A stretch of 64,000 nt of DNA, from positions 10,566,936 to 10,630,935 of the forward strand of contig JANCRA010000025.1 of the NCBI GenBank assembly GCA_024362935.1. Reading direction: 5' to 3'. This DNA comes from Setophaga petechia (lineage: Eukaryota; Chordata; Aves; Passeriformes; Parulidae). Made by a program: the position numbers and the translations under genes. How positions within the stretch are numbered: position 1 is the first letter of the stretch; every line of letters begins with the position of its first letter. This document shows, piece by piece, positions 36,795 to 49,604 of the stretch. The notes beneath the pieces were generated by a model, which saw only the letters and a list, made by a program, of their open reading frames with translations, was not told the origin of the DNA and did no database searches.

Positions 36795-38106
36795 GGTGAT
36801 CATAGTGAAGCCACTCCTGATCACCTTGGAGAGATCATGGAGATCAGAAGTACCTGAGGACTGAAAGAAAGCAAATGTCACTCCAGTCTTCAAAATGGGC
36901 AAGAAGAAGGGCCCTGGGAGCTATTGACCAGTCAGCCTCACCTCAATCCCTGGAAAGGAGATGGAGTGCCTCATTCTGGAGGTTACCTCTGTCCACATGG
37001 AAGATAAGGTGATCAGGAGCAGTCACATGGGTTCACTAAAAGTGAGTCATGTTTAACCAACCTGATTGCCTTCTACAGTGAAACAGCTGCTTGGATGGTA
37101 GCTGTGCAGCAGTGAATATTGTCTGCCTTGACTTCACCAAGACTTTTGACACTGCCTCTCGTGACATCCTCACTGCCAAACTCCAGAAGAGTGGGCTGGA
37201 CGGGTGGACAGTGAGGTGGACTGAAAACTGGCTGAGTGGCAGATCCCAGAGGGTTGTCATCAGTGGCCTAGAGTCTAGCTGGAGGCCTGTCACTGGTGGT
37301 GTCCTCCAGGGCTCTGTTCTGAGCTCAGTGCTGTTTAACTTGTTCATCAGGGATTGTCTGAGGGGTCGGTGCCTCCTCAGCAGTTCACTGATGGGGAAGA
37401 GCAGCTGAGAGCCCTGGGGGCTGTGCAGCCCTTCAGAGGGACTGAGTTTGGAGAGATGGGCAGAGAGGAACCCTCTGGCATTCAACAAGAGCAGATGCAG
37501 GTCCTGCACCTGGGCAGGAGCAACCCTGAGCACTTGTACAGGTGTGGGGCTGATCTGCTGGAGAGCAGCTCTGTGGAGAAGGACCTGGAGGACAAGGAGC
37601 TGTCCCTGAGCCAGCCGTGCCTGGGGGACAAGAGGGGCAGTGGGACCCTGGGGTGCCTCAGGAAGAGCAGTGCCAGCAGGGCAGGGAGTGATCCTGCCCC
37701 TCTGCCCAGCCCTGTGAGGCACATCTGGACAGCTGTGTCCAGCTCTGGGATCATCAGCACAGGAGGGACATGGAGCTCCTGGAGCGGGGCCAGCAGAGGC
37801 TGCAGAGGTGATTTAGGGCCTGGAGCATCTCCCTGCCAGGGCAAGGCTGAGGGAGCTGGGGCTGTCCAGCCTGGAGAGGAGCCCCAGCTGAGAGGGGCCC
37901 TCAGCCCTGGGTGTCCCTGTGTGCAGGGAGGCTCAGAGCAGGGCCCAGGCTCTGCTCCAGGGCCCAGCAATGGCACCAGAGCCACGGGCAGGAACTGATG
38001 CCAGGAGGTTCCACCTGGACATGAGGCAGAACTTCTTCCCTGGGCAGTGCCCGGGCACTGAACAGATTGTCCAGAGAGGGTGTGGAGTCTCCCCATCCCC
38101 TTTTTA
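36795..38106 (+). mobile_element. Decayed CR1 LINE fragment (reverse transcriptase and C-terminal region)
   Basis: Sense-strand remnant of a chicken-repeat-1 LINE, the main non-LTR retrotransposon of birds. The frame at 37091-37408 carries reverse transcriptase blocks: [14 protein letters not shown], matching the motif that holds the first catalytic Asp, and then [17 protein letters not shown]. In the next frame (37354-37998) QFTDGE stands where the family has F/YADD, so the second Asp of the catalytic pair is lost. VLHLGRSNP, GADLLESSSVEKDL and similar CR1 blocks follow. Frameshifts and stops break the ORF repeatedly, so it encodes no active enzyme. The upstream endonuclease region is missing (5' truncation). 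The usual 3' tail with ATTCTATG repeats is also absent after 38106. Confidence 0.9.
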
Positions 38107-38749
38107 ATGGGAGTCCTGATGGTTGTTATACACTGATGTCTGAATTTCCTTTGGAAAATCTTCTTTTAGGCGTTGCAGCCCAGTGTAGAGGAGCACTGAA
38201 GAGCTCTGAGAAGATTTTTATACTGAAAATCTTAAGGGGATAATAAAGTCATCAGTATGTACAACCCTGTAATTTTATGTATTACTTGGAATTTCAGCTT
38301 CTTAGCCTCCCTGAGTACAGAGCATGGTATTGAATACTATCCTAGAAAAGGGCTTGTTTACTGAATGAATTCCTGCTGTACTGGAAAAGCCCTTTCTCAG
38401 GCAAGTAGTTATGTCAGCTTGCTCAGTTGATCCTGTAGAAATGAGTCAATTAGTCTTGAGGTGGAAAAAGTACCTTGATACCCCTACCCCCTTTCTTCAA
38501 ATTTGAGTTGTGACTCAGGGATTGGTATTGCTACTGGTGTGGGAAGGGAGTTGATTAGAAGAAGCTTTTAGGAGATATCTACTGCTGTCAGTAAGTCAAT
38601 TTTCTTTCCTTATGTTGTGACGAAGCTGCAGTGCCTGTTTTCTTGCATTTTTAATTAGTAAAATTAAGCTAAATATGCATTGTTTCCACTACCAAGTAAC
38701 AGAGTTTCTTTGTGGTCTAGCCATCCCTTTTATACAATTGGTGTGATTC

Positions 38750-39200
38750 TATCAAGCTCTTAATGGCTGGTGTTGAGGGAAGTTCCTTGTTGGACCATCC
38801 ACGACCACTCTGACACCACGTGAGCTCTTGCACCACCAAACCTCCTTCCAGCTGCAGCCCCACACTCACCCAGGCAGACCAGGTTTCCCATAGCAGTGTC
38901 ACATGTGTCAATCCTTAAAATAATTTTATCTTGGTGCAATAGCTAAATAACAGCTGGAGCTGGGTGCCTCTGAGGCCCTGAAAAAGGAAACCCCGGCCTT
39001 TTATACCCTCTCAGTCTAAGCAGGAAAGTCTGGGGGCTGTCACTGCTGTCTCTGAGTGTCTGGTCACTTCCTGGTGTCACAAGTCCCTGTGCCAATTGTT
39101 ATCCAAAGGGTTGGTCCTCTGTCTCCTCACTGCTAATCCTGCAAAACCAACCTATCCTTGCAGCTCACAGCAGTCCATGGAACAGAAGAAGAGCAAGGTT
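38750..39200 (-). mobile_element. Possible LTR or promoter-like repeat, antisense
   Basis: On the minus strand there is a good TATAAAA box (38999-39005) followed about 25 bases downstream by a CAGGGCCTCAGAGGC stretch, the layout of a polymerase II start. GC content is higher than in the surroundings. This could be a solo LTR of an avian ERV or an unrelated sequence; I cannot place ends or a family, and saw no internal retroviral sequence. Limits are approximate. Confidence 0.3.
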
Positions 39201-40689
39201 ATAAAGAGTTAAGTCTCTTTTGACTAAATTAATCATCTATATTTCTTAAACACTTGGGGGAAATTTTTACTGTTGCTACCGCTTGTGTATACTATTAGAA
39301 ATACTCTGTTTGAATTGCTTCATATAATTAATATTCTAAACATATTTTTTCCTCAGTGGTGATTTTAAACTCTGGGTTGTTTGTTGATTTGTTTGAGTTT
39401 TGGGGGTTTTTTGTTCAGTTGCAGAACTGGAGATCCATTTTACTACAATTCAGTTCAGAGAAGAGTAGTTAAAGAGTTATTGTCAATAAAGCAGATTAAA
39501 GCCTTTGGTAAAATTGGATAACAACCGTGAAGGGATTACTGTTCATGACTTATAACAAAGGAAAGTATTATCTGAAGCAGACCATGGAATGGACAGACTA
39601 AAAGGGGACCTGATATGAAAGGAGTAAATTAAATGTGGAGCAAAGGACAATTTTTTGGGAAGTGTATGCAGTCAGTTTTCAGAAATTGTTGCACTTGGGA
39701 TTTGATTTGATCACTGGTGGACATAAGCTCAGCTCCTGAGGGGAAGAACATCCATACATATGTACACATCACGGGGGATTTTGTTTGTGTTTTTCTACAA
39801 GCACTGGCTGAGCATGTTACACATTTCCATGAAAGATGTAAACTTAAAGGAAAACCCAGAACACAAATGTATTACCCATACTTCACTTTCAGACAGAAAT
39901 AATATACAGCAAAACCTGGAAGTTATACAGTAAGTTACAGCATGGTTGCAAATCTGAAGGCTGTGACTGTAAGAGTTTTGGAATACAAGTGCTTTGTCTT
40001 CTTCAATAAAACAGCACTAATGCTGTCCTGATTCCAAGAGAATGAATCATGGTTGCTTGGTGGACGTGGATTAATGGCAAATAGATGCTGTGTTCAGTCA
40101 GCTTGAGAAACAACTAATTTATAGTGGAGAGGACCAGTGTTACACCAAGTGCTAAAACATCTGCTTGTGGGTGTAACAGGGATATAGTGAGAGAGCAACA
40201 GTAAATAAAGTGTGGTTTGAGGGATGAGAAATTTGACAATTTGTATCCTTGCACTCAGTCATCACACCAATGCAATTCTGTAGTGGAAAAAGGACTGCAC
40301 CCCACCTCTGTATGGCAGTGGTCAGGAAGGAGTTCTGTGGCAGCTGCCCCCAGCACCTCTCCTGTTGCATTCCTGTTACAGTTGTACTTTAGAGAACAGT
40401 TGATCTTGCCTAGCATGAAGATTACAGGGCAGAATGTGACACAAATTTACATATTGGGAAAAGCAGTTTCTCTGTGATTAAATTACTAATCATTAAGTTG
40501 GCATTTCTTCTGCTTGGCCCTCACTTGCTGTTGAAGTGCAGTTGTTCTGGGGGTTGTATCAAGATGTTTTTAACACAAGACCATCAGTAGTGATGCCTCA
40601 GGTTTTAGCTTTTATATTTTTCAGATTCTGTACTGCTTTAGTGTGTAGTTCTGAGCTTCATGTTAAGGGATAGTAAGCTCTCTTCACAG

Positions 40690-41050
40690 AGTAGGGAGAC
40701 AAAACAATTTCTTCTCTAGCTGGGGACCAAGGACAACCCATCCAAATGTCGAGTCCAAGAGCATAAACAAGGGCAGAATGAAGAGAGAAAAACAAGAAGG
40801 ATGGGACTTCAGAACCTAAAGCTGTAATTGGACAATTAACTGCAATATGTTAATGGACCAGAACTTATAAAAGTGAGAGACCCTGTGACCAGTCATGCAT
40901 GACTGGAAACATACTTGGGGTTTTTCCCTCAGTGTAATATTTGGTGGGCATTTTTTTGTGCCTTGTTAGAAGATGTCTTGTGAATGAGGCTTGTACTAGG
41001 GCAAGGATTTGGAATTTTTTCCCACTTTTGATGTATCTCTGTGCTGGAAG
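40690..41050 (+). mobile_element. LTR-like segment, probably an ERV solo LTR
   Basis: Purine-rich start, then CTGTAATTGGACAATTAAC (a reversed CCAAT core) and 30 bases later a TATAAAA box at 40866-40872, followed by AGTGAGAGACCC. It resembles a repeated songbird LTR as I remember it. TG/CA ends, an AATAAA signal and a target duplication are not identified, so limits are approximate and the call is tentative. Confidence 0.4.
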
Positions 41051-44000
41051 CAATTTGTATGCAAGTGGCTCTTACTTGAAGAGCTGTGAGTGACCTGCAA
41101 AAGAAACCTGTAGGGAGAAAAAGCTAATGACCTGGGTTTAAAGCTGTGTTAATTGATTTTTAACTTCAGAATTCCAGGTGTGTAATAGCTGCTGTAGAAT
41201 GCATAGCCACTTTTTCCATAAAAATGGAATCCAAGTACTTAATATTTAGCTGTTTACTGTAGGAATGGAAAAGTAGAAGCATTCTTACTTCCATTATAGC
41301 AAAATCTAACCTAGAAAAAGCTTGAGTGAAGTCTCAGACATCTCAGTTATTTTATCATAATGTTTTTTTATTAGTATTTTTATAATAAGGTTATTTTATA
41401 ATAATGTTTTCAGTATAGAAATGAAGTGGTGTTTGTTCCATCTGTGTATGAAGCCTTTGGCCAGTATTTGGACCACATTTCATGGACCTTTCTAAATGCT
41501 CTGGGCAAGCATAATTTCTTAATAAAAGCCAAGTCTGCCTAAGTTTGTATCTCCAGAATTAGGTCTCTAACCAAATCTTGTGTAATGTAACCTGTCTCAT
41601 TATGCATTAATTACAATGCATCCCTTTATTTCTATTTTTCTTACCTGCTATAGAGAAATCTCTCCTCTTCCTCCCATCCCCTTTTTGGGTGGTTTATTTT
41701 ATAATGAATATCATGTAGCTTTTTGGTTAAAGACAAGGCCATATTTCATGTAATTTTGTGGTGTGAAAAGATTAATTGGTGTGTACCACTTTCTTACAAG
41801 AGAATACGTGATTTAGTGATTCTGGTGGGAGATCAAAGTGGCATCAGGTTGGTTTCCATATCAACAAACTGATAAATCACAAGAACAGGAGCTGCACTGA
41901 AAACATACTGAACCCGTAGATTATGTGAGTTAATTGAATTTTAAAAAAAGCCTAAGGAATGATGGTTACGTGTAAGTAAGCCTGATTTACATAGCAGACA
42001 ATAGGATGAAAACTATGAAAAAAGAATTAGCAGGGTGCTGAAATGTGATATGGAGGGTAGCATTCAGCATGGCATGGCAGAACATTAAAGTTCTGTAGGG
42101 TTTCTTGAAAGAGTCAGGAATCAAGAACATAAAAATCATCCAGTTGGTAGCTGTGCACTGATAGAGGGGGTGAATAAGTGGATATTTTACTGATTAAAGT
42201 CTTGGAATGATAAAAGAAATCTCACAGAGAAAAAGTTGCAAAAAGATCTCATGATACTGAACATGTTGTTCCCCAATTTCAGTTGGTGGCAGACAGGTCA
42301 TACCTCTGATAGGTTTTTTGACCTGATTTTCTCTTGTTCCTGGCTGTGCCATCCTGCCCATCCATATTTTAGCACAGGCATCCTCTGATGTTGAGGTGAA
42401 CTGCAGCTGGATTGATGGGACTCAGCTCAGAGTAAACATCCATTAAATCAGTTAGTAAAGTTGAACGAGGGGTCCTGGTTAAAAACTGTTCTCAGTGTAA
42501 GATGAGTCTGCATTGAGGATTGCTGGGATGGGTATAACAGTGTGTTCTGTTTGCTGGGTGTAGGTGTGGAGTAGCTGGAATGGAGGAGTTCATCACTCCA
42601 AGCCTTGCACAGCAGCAGGGTATCCTTCCCTAGGCTGTTTTGCTGAGAAACAGCCCAGAATGCCAAATGGCAGATTTTTATCTCTTGCCCTTATTCACTG
42701 ATCAGCACAACTGGCATAGATGACTGTGCTCTCTTACCATGGAGAAGTTCAGGGGTTTCAATTCTAGAAGTTCTAGGGCTTCAGTTTAAGATACAAGTAC
42801 AGGGAAAAAATCTTTCTGCCCTTCCTGCATTCAGGATGTATAGGGAGATATGGAGAACAATTCTCCCAGTTTTTTTTATTGAAGTGTAAGAAAAAAGTTT
42901 GGTTTTGTCTGAGCTGAAAAAGCAAGGAGTGAAAAATTATTTTAGCAGCTAATTTCTCTAGTTTCAACCCAAAGCTCTTTGAAATTACAGAATTCTAAAT
43001 CCTCATTTACCAACTAAATATGTGCAATGCAAATGTTTATATTTTTAGTGCAAGTCCCTGTAAAGAAACAGATTTTTTTCACTGTATGAAGAAGGTAAAT
43101 TTTACCTGAGAAATATGAAGAACTGTGATCCCACCATTTTCTCATTGCTTTCCCCCCACTTGTAGTTTTAATGTAGCTCAATATTTTTTCATACTAGCTT
43201 TCACAATTTTGTTCAGTTCACAGGTGCATAGAGATCTGCACCTTTTGGTAGGTTCTTAAGGAACTATTTGGAATGTGTCTTTCTGTGTATGTGGGCTCCT
43301 CCTGGGCAATGCTGGGGTCTCTGTGAGACTCCTCAGCCCTGCAGTTACCCAGCCCATGTTCCTGGCTCAGCTTCTCTCCTGGCCTCTTGAGAGACTCTGT
43401 CACAGTTGTTGGTTTGTGGTATTTTTTTTTTGTGTTTGTTCTTTTTTTGAAAGTGTGCCAGCTGGTTTTCTTTCCTCTATTTTCCTGTTATATTTCAAGA
43501 ACCAAGGTAGGCTGGAAGGCAAGGAATTTTCTTCTCTTATTTTGTCCATCTCCTCTTACATGAATTATGTTTTGTTTTTCTGCTGGCTTACCTGCTGTGT
43601 GAACTTGGCAGGGTCTGGTGAATAATAATATCTGGAGAGGCTCCTGTGCAAGGGGCTGGCTGGAGTCTTCCAAAGCACATTTGGATCTTGCTTCTGTCTT
43701 GAGGTCAGCAAGAGTCTAGGGATGGTGTTAATCAGTAGCAGAGAGAGGAAATTGTATCCCTCTCTATTTTTTTGGCATAAACTGAGAAATTGTTGTCTCA
43801 AATACTGTTTTTCAAATGCTGCTTAGTTTTGACAAGCTTTATTTCCTGCTTGCTCTAGGAGAAACCAAGAAATGGCTTTTGTTTCCTAACTGTGGAAGGC
43901 ATGTCATTAGACCTTTTGTGTCAGGAGATAGCAAAGGTTAATTTGCAAGTTCAAGGAGCAGGAGACCTTTCCACCTGCTCAAACAATTAAAATTCTGCCT

Positions 44001-47000
44001 TTGTGAGCATTCAGCAAAAAAATAGCTGCTTCTTTTTTCCTAATGAATATCTTTCTCTTTTTCCTGGGGATCTGTGGCCAAAAGAACAACCATAGGCATG
44101 AGACTCTGCAGTGCATCAGTGGATCTTTGGTTTGACAGCTAAGTCAAACCTTACTTCCTTCAGAGCCTCAGAAATGACTGGGTGAAAATGAAAAACAATC
44201 ATCTCTCATCTGTTTTGTTAGATTTCCCAGCATTTTCTTTAAATTGGAATACCTGAAAACAGAAGCCATGGTAACTAGCTTGAACACTGAGTTGTCTTTT
44301 TGGTTATGAAATGAGAATATCATGTAGGTTTATGTTTCTATGTTGATTTCTTATGAAAGATTGTCAGTGGCTTTTCTAAAGCATTATTTTCAAGGTTTAT
44401 GAATGCCATCTGCAAAATCTGATTCTAGTTTTATACTTCATTCCTGATACTGAGCTAGAAACAGAGCATCACCTTTTGATCTCTTCATCACAGCTTTTCT
44501 TTGTTCCAAAAGTGGAATATTTGCATTTATCCCTTATTTTAGAAATGGATTCCAAGAAGAGGGAAGGTCTTGTGATGATTTTATTTCTCCTGCTAGATAA
44601 GGTCTGAGTAGGGGAGTAAAACCAGGTCCAAAGTGGAAATCCTCACATTGCTATTCTGGTTACAGATGGCTTTTTCTTGATTAGTATCCTGCCTGATGTC
44701 CTAGGATAAATGCAAACATTTGCATTAAATTGCTATCACCAGAACAGCATCTTCATCTTGAGGGAACCAGTATGGAGTATACTGGGCAAAATATTTGTAT
44801 GCCTTACAAAATAGAAGTCCCAGTAGAGCTTTTCCTGGTGTGTGTAGTAGACTTAGACATGGAATTTTACTCATGGCTTTCTCCCACTTGTCAGTCGAGT
44901 CTTTTAGCATCCCTGACAAGTGAGCTGCAGTAATTTATGCACAATGACCCCTGTTCCTGCACAGGTTCTGCTGTGTGAGCAGTGATCCATATTGAGGTGT
45001 CCCTGTCCAGCTCACTGTGTTCCAGGCACTGCACAGAGACCCCTGTCTAGGTTTGATGGCCTGGGCTGTGCAATTCAGTAGCTGAGATCCAAACACCTGT
45101 GGGGTTGTGCTCATCCTCCACCCTCCCTGAGGTGCAAGGGGTGGGGATGGAGGGTCAGGGTGGGGACAGTGGCAGAGGCACAGCTGGGCCCACTGGTGCT
45201 TGCTTATCAAGCATTTTCAGCACATCTGGGTTGTTCAGTCATTTACTAGACACACTGATGCCTTGCAGAAGAGTGAAATAAAAAAGCCTTGGTTTTCAGT
45301 GTAAGAAATCTTGATTTGATTTTGTCTAGTGGGCATAGCAAAGCTTAAGGCAGGTGGTTCAGAGCCAGCCATGCCTGCCTGAAATGGGAAACTGTAGCTC
45401 TGTTGGGAACCCTTTGGCTTCTGAACCCAAAAACAAAGGTAAAAGGTAAAAGATTCAGCATGTTAGGGTATTAACAGTTCCCTGCTTAATTCACATCTGT
45501 TCCTCACATACCTGCTGTTAGTATGTGCAAGAGTAGTGTATAGGCAACCAAAAGGCTGCAGATAGGGTAATTTGCACAGAAAATTATGTTGACTGCACTG
45601 AATATTAACATAAGATATTATTGTAAAGCAGCTCTGAAAATTACATTCAACTAATCTAGTCAATCAACTAATATACTTATTTAAAGAGACAAGCTATTGT
45701 AAAAGAGCACAGTTCTCAGCTAGCTAAAAACATATTTTCTCTCATGTTTATCTTGATTGTATCCCCAAAGGATATTTCTTCCTCTCTTTTATGAAGAATT
45801 ATTTCCATATTTAATTTATATGTACATTTTTTACTTTTCCTGGAGGACCGAAAATATTTTCTGGCTTTTGCATTTTGTTGAGAAACTTGTTATTAAAACC
45901 TTTCTGTCATACTTATTTGAAAATCCATTTTCTGTGTTGTTCATTACTGCTATGTGCTTCTGCACTGCAGTTTTCCTCCCTTTGTGAACTTGCCTCAGAA
46001 GGAGTCTCCGTTCAGCTACCTGGAGGGTCACTTGATTCAAATGTCTTTTTGTAAACTCATGAACATTTCTTCTCAAGCCAAGAGCTACTTTCAATAACCA
46101 AACATACTTATTGTGCATAGTTTTCCTGTTGAACTGTGTATTTATTGGTTACAGGAGTGCCAGTCCTGTTGGTGGATCAGGCTGTGTTTCACAGGGTCCA
46201 CTGCAGAGCTGATGAGCTCCACAGGGGCTGCTGCAAGCTCTGAAGGTTGGCAGCTCCCTGGAGAGCTCACAAGTTCTTCGGGCCCTGAACCAACCATAAT
46301 TGCAGAGTTGGGGCCTTCACTGTGAAGGACCTCACCAAATAATTAGCTGCAGTAATTAGCTTCCCTAATTAATCAGCTGAGTAACACTCAGGAAAGTGAA
46401 TGTTTGTGCATCTGAAAGTTGCAAAGCTGATGGGTGCTGGCAATAAATTTCTCTCCTTCTCTGCTTACTGTTGGAAATCACTGCTAAATTACAGCATGTA
46501 ATCTTGGCATAGTCTGTGAGTTTCCCTCTCTGGATGGGGGATATTCTGCCATCAGGGTGCCTGGACTTTATGGGCTTTTTGGAAAAAAGCTCTGTTACTC
46601 ATTAGATTTGTTCATCAAGCAGAATGAACTGTGACATGCTGTTTCATCCTTTTGTTTGGTTGGGTTTTTGTTTTCCTATGGCAAACCCTTCTATTTGAGG
46701 CAATCAAAACTGTGAAGTTACAACTATCCAGTGCAAAGTGGCCTTTTAGAAGGAAGTTTTATTGCATGGGTTCACCTTAAGCACCAGAATGCAAAAGCCA
46801 AAATTTCCTAGATTTACAGAGGCATAGAAAACAGGTTGTACAGAAAAACTATCAAAACTCTTTCTCTATTTGTTCATAATTTTTAATGATGGGATAAACT
46901 TTCAGATAAACCAACATTTCCCACCACAGTCAAACAAAACACCAACTAATATATTTTAGTTAAGTCTAAGAACTTTCCTCTCTTCTATAAGTGTATATCA

Positions 47001-49406
47001 AAGACTTGATGTTCCTTAACTCTTTGGAAGGGGGCATGACTCTGTAATACTGAAAGTTACAAGCACATATAAAAAGAAATACACTTTGTTGTTGTTGTTT
47101 TTCTTCTGCTTTTGGATTTTATAACAGCTCACAACCATTTCCAGACTTTGCTGGTAAAATTAAAATCTAGATTCCTGGATTTTAATTGTATTGCAAGGTA
47201 TAATTAGATGATTTAGCACAAGACATTTAATACTTTGCTCTATTCTATGGGCTTGGGTGGTGACTTTTTTTTTTTTTAATTGAAATAACTAAATGTGTTT
47301 GAAGAAGATGGGGAAGAGGGAGAATGGCCCTTACCTTGTCTGCATGGCAGTCATCAGCTGGAGCATGGCTGGTTCCAGAGATATTTTTAATGGAGACATT
47401 AAAACTCACAGGCTTTCAAGCAAGGTGGAGGAAAACAAACCTGATAGTGAAAAAACCCAAACTGTTGAAGAAAGTGCACAGAGGTCACTGGAGCTGATTG
47501 GAAATATTACTGAATCTTAAAGCCAGTTCTGTGTGTGTCTTCCTCTTGACAAATGAAATAGAGCTGGTTTTGTGATGTCTGGGAAGCCTTTACTTTCTTA
47601 CCAAACTACCTTTACCTGTTTTTGCTTCAGTAATTGCAGTGTGCATGAGAGGTGAGAGTGAGACAGGGTAGAATATGAGTCTGTACAGTAATTATTGAGC
47701 TGTTTCAGCCCAAAAAAAATCAGTCCAGCAGGCTGGTCAGAGCCTTGGAACCTATTAACCTTGATTTGGAAGTCTAAGACTTGACAGCTGGAGCAAAGCA
47801 GGGCTGTCTTAAAGAAGTTATAAGTAAATCTCTCTTTTTCTCTTTTCTTTCTCACTGGTGCTCACTGTTGAAATGCTGCCTGACTTTTTTTGAACATTTC
47901 TTCTTTCAAGTGATTTCTTTTTGCATAGCTTGACCAGGTGCCTTGCTACTGTGTTACCCATATGAAAATTATGTGGGGTTTGTCCTTCTTCCTGTTGAAA
48001 AACCAATTTATCTGGGGCACTTGTTTATGCCTGCAGAAATCTCCCATGTTCTCTTCAGATATTTTTGTGCTCTGTGTTAAGATAAACGTGTTGCTCCATG
48101 AAGAATGACTCACTTGGGATCAAATAGGACAATATTTGTGTTAATCAGCTGCATTTCTGTAGTCCACAGATTTTGCTGCACATTAAAACAAACATGTGAA
48201 TTAAGGGGGAAGATATGACATGGAATTTCATTACTTTTTAAAAGAAGAAGAATAATAAGAAAAAATCTTTGCCAAGAATAACTTCATCTGCAAGTGCTTC
48301 TTAAATGTGTTGCACATTTGTTTTTCTTTAGAGGATGGGTGGCTAGGCCTCTTCACATGTGGCTACCATATACTGGCCTGTTGTGGTTGTGTGATGATCT
48401 GAGTTTGATTAAAGGCTTCAGGTCTTTCCTAATCTGGATTGTTTTGACTGAGCCAGGCTTTGGAGCACAGATACAAGCAGGTAATGCTGGCAGATGTCAT
48501 GAGGTTATGAGAAGCAATTTAGGACAGTAGTCTGTTCCAGCTGCAACAACAAAACAGAGCAAGCACCATGGACACACTTTGGCTGGTCTGTTGATATTCT
48601 ATATTGCTTCAGTTTAGTTATGCATTCTGTCAACAACCCACAAAAGTAAATCTGTTTTCTACCACCTGCAGAAAAAGGACAAATATTATTACCCCCTGAT
48701 AGTCTCCAGTCAAAACAAAGTGATTTCCCTTGCTTTGCCTCAATCTTAAATGCAACTGAATAGCTTCCCCACTACTTGTTAAATAATGTTTAAAAATTGA
48801 TGCATGTTAGATGTTTTAAAACTTCCTTGTCCAGTCTTAAAAGATTTTACAGAGTGTTTTTCTCAGTTACTGGATGCAAGCTGTGCTTCCTAAAATGTTG
48901 ACTTAGCTGCTTGTCTTGGAATTTCTCTGGAAATAAAAGGGCATGAATTGATCTTCCATCAAAACCACTTCACTGCATCACATGCAACTATGTCTGCTAT
49001 AAGTCTGCACACCTTCTTCTGTGCCCCCCTAAATTCTGACACATATGAGAGGAGCTGCTGTACTTTCATGACAATTTGTAATATCTGCCTTTGCTGTTTA
49101 ATGATGAATTTTGAGATAGTTGTTGAGATCTCTTGGTTATCTTCAGCTTTCTCAGTTGACCCGAAGAAAGAAAGAAACATATGGAAGTATAACCTGATAT
49201 AGTACTGTGGGTTTGTCTTAAGTTGTTTTTCTTCAGCTTTTTGTAAAGTAACTTTGCTTTGTTTCCCAGGGGATGTACCCATTACCCAGTAGAGCAGAGC
49301 TCCACAGACATTGTCTCTGCAGAGCAGAGAGTACCTTTGCTGAAAGGTGTAGATTTATCCATGATTGCTTTCTTTTTTTGTCTTTTCTCTTTTCAAATAA
49401 CTGCAG

Positions 49407-49604
49407 GTTCATGTACTGGACAGACTGGGGAGAAGCACCAAAGATAGAACGAGCTGGGATGGACGGCTCGAGCCGCTCCGTCATCGTTAACACGGACATC
49501 TACTGGCCAAACGGACTGACCCTGGATTATGAGGAACAGAAACTCTACTGGGCAGATGCTAAACTGAACTTCATCCACAAATCAAATCTGGATGGAAGTC
49601 ATAG
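49407..49604 (+). CDS. LRP6: LRP6 exon 3: propeller blades 3-4
   Basis: 198 bases; completes Gly150 and encodes residues 151-215 plus two bases of Arg216. Contains [20 protein letters not shown] (YWTD at 153-156) and the [17 protein letters not shown] blade (YWAD at 197-200). Between them [15 protein letters not shown] includes the conserved WPNG turn (Asn185) on the ligand-binding top of the propeller. Acceptor CTGCAG ends at 49406, donor GTAAGA begins at 49605. The length and both phases agree with exons 2 and 4 so that G|G|F and cat-ag|g-caa read through without a break. EAPKIERAG and YEEQK favour LRP6 over LRP5. Confidence 0.97.

Larger units (their letters stand above)
17237..49406 (+). 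other. LRP6: LRP6 intron 2, very long, repeat-bearing
   Basis: About 32.2 kb from donor GTAAGT to acceptor TGCAG at 49402-49406. Mostly AT-rich unique-looking sequence with no exon I can support. Recognised contents, listed separately, are an antisense LTR at 17401-17767, a decayed CR1 at 36795-38106, LTR-like segments near 38750-39200 and 40690-41050, an A-rich tract at 26627-26652, and several small hairpins (32180-32200, 33495-33539, 34481-34531). Open frames such as 19400-19783 minus, 20661-21089 minus and 32953-33330 plus show no family resemblance, no flanking splice pattern and no conserved motif that I can recognise. Apart from these items I see nothing in 18000-36700 and 41100-49400. 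Confidence 0.85.

Noticed and set aside
37036..38096. Open frames of 228 and 204 codons on the minus strand over the CR1
   Set aside because: They are antisense to the LINE reverse transcriptase blocks, which are recognisable on the plus strand.
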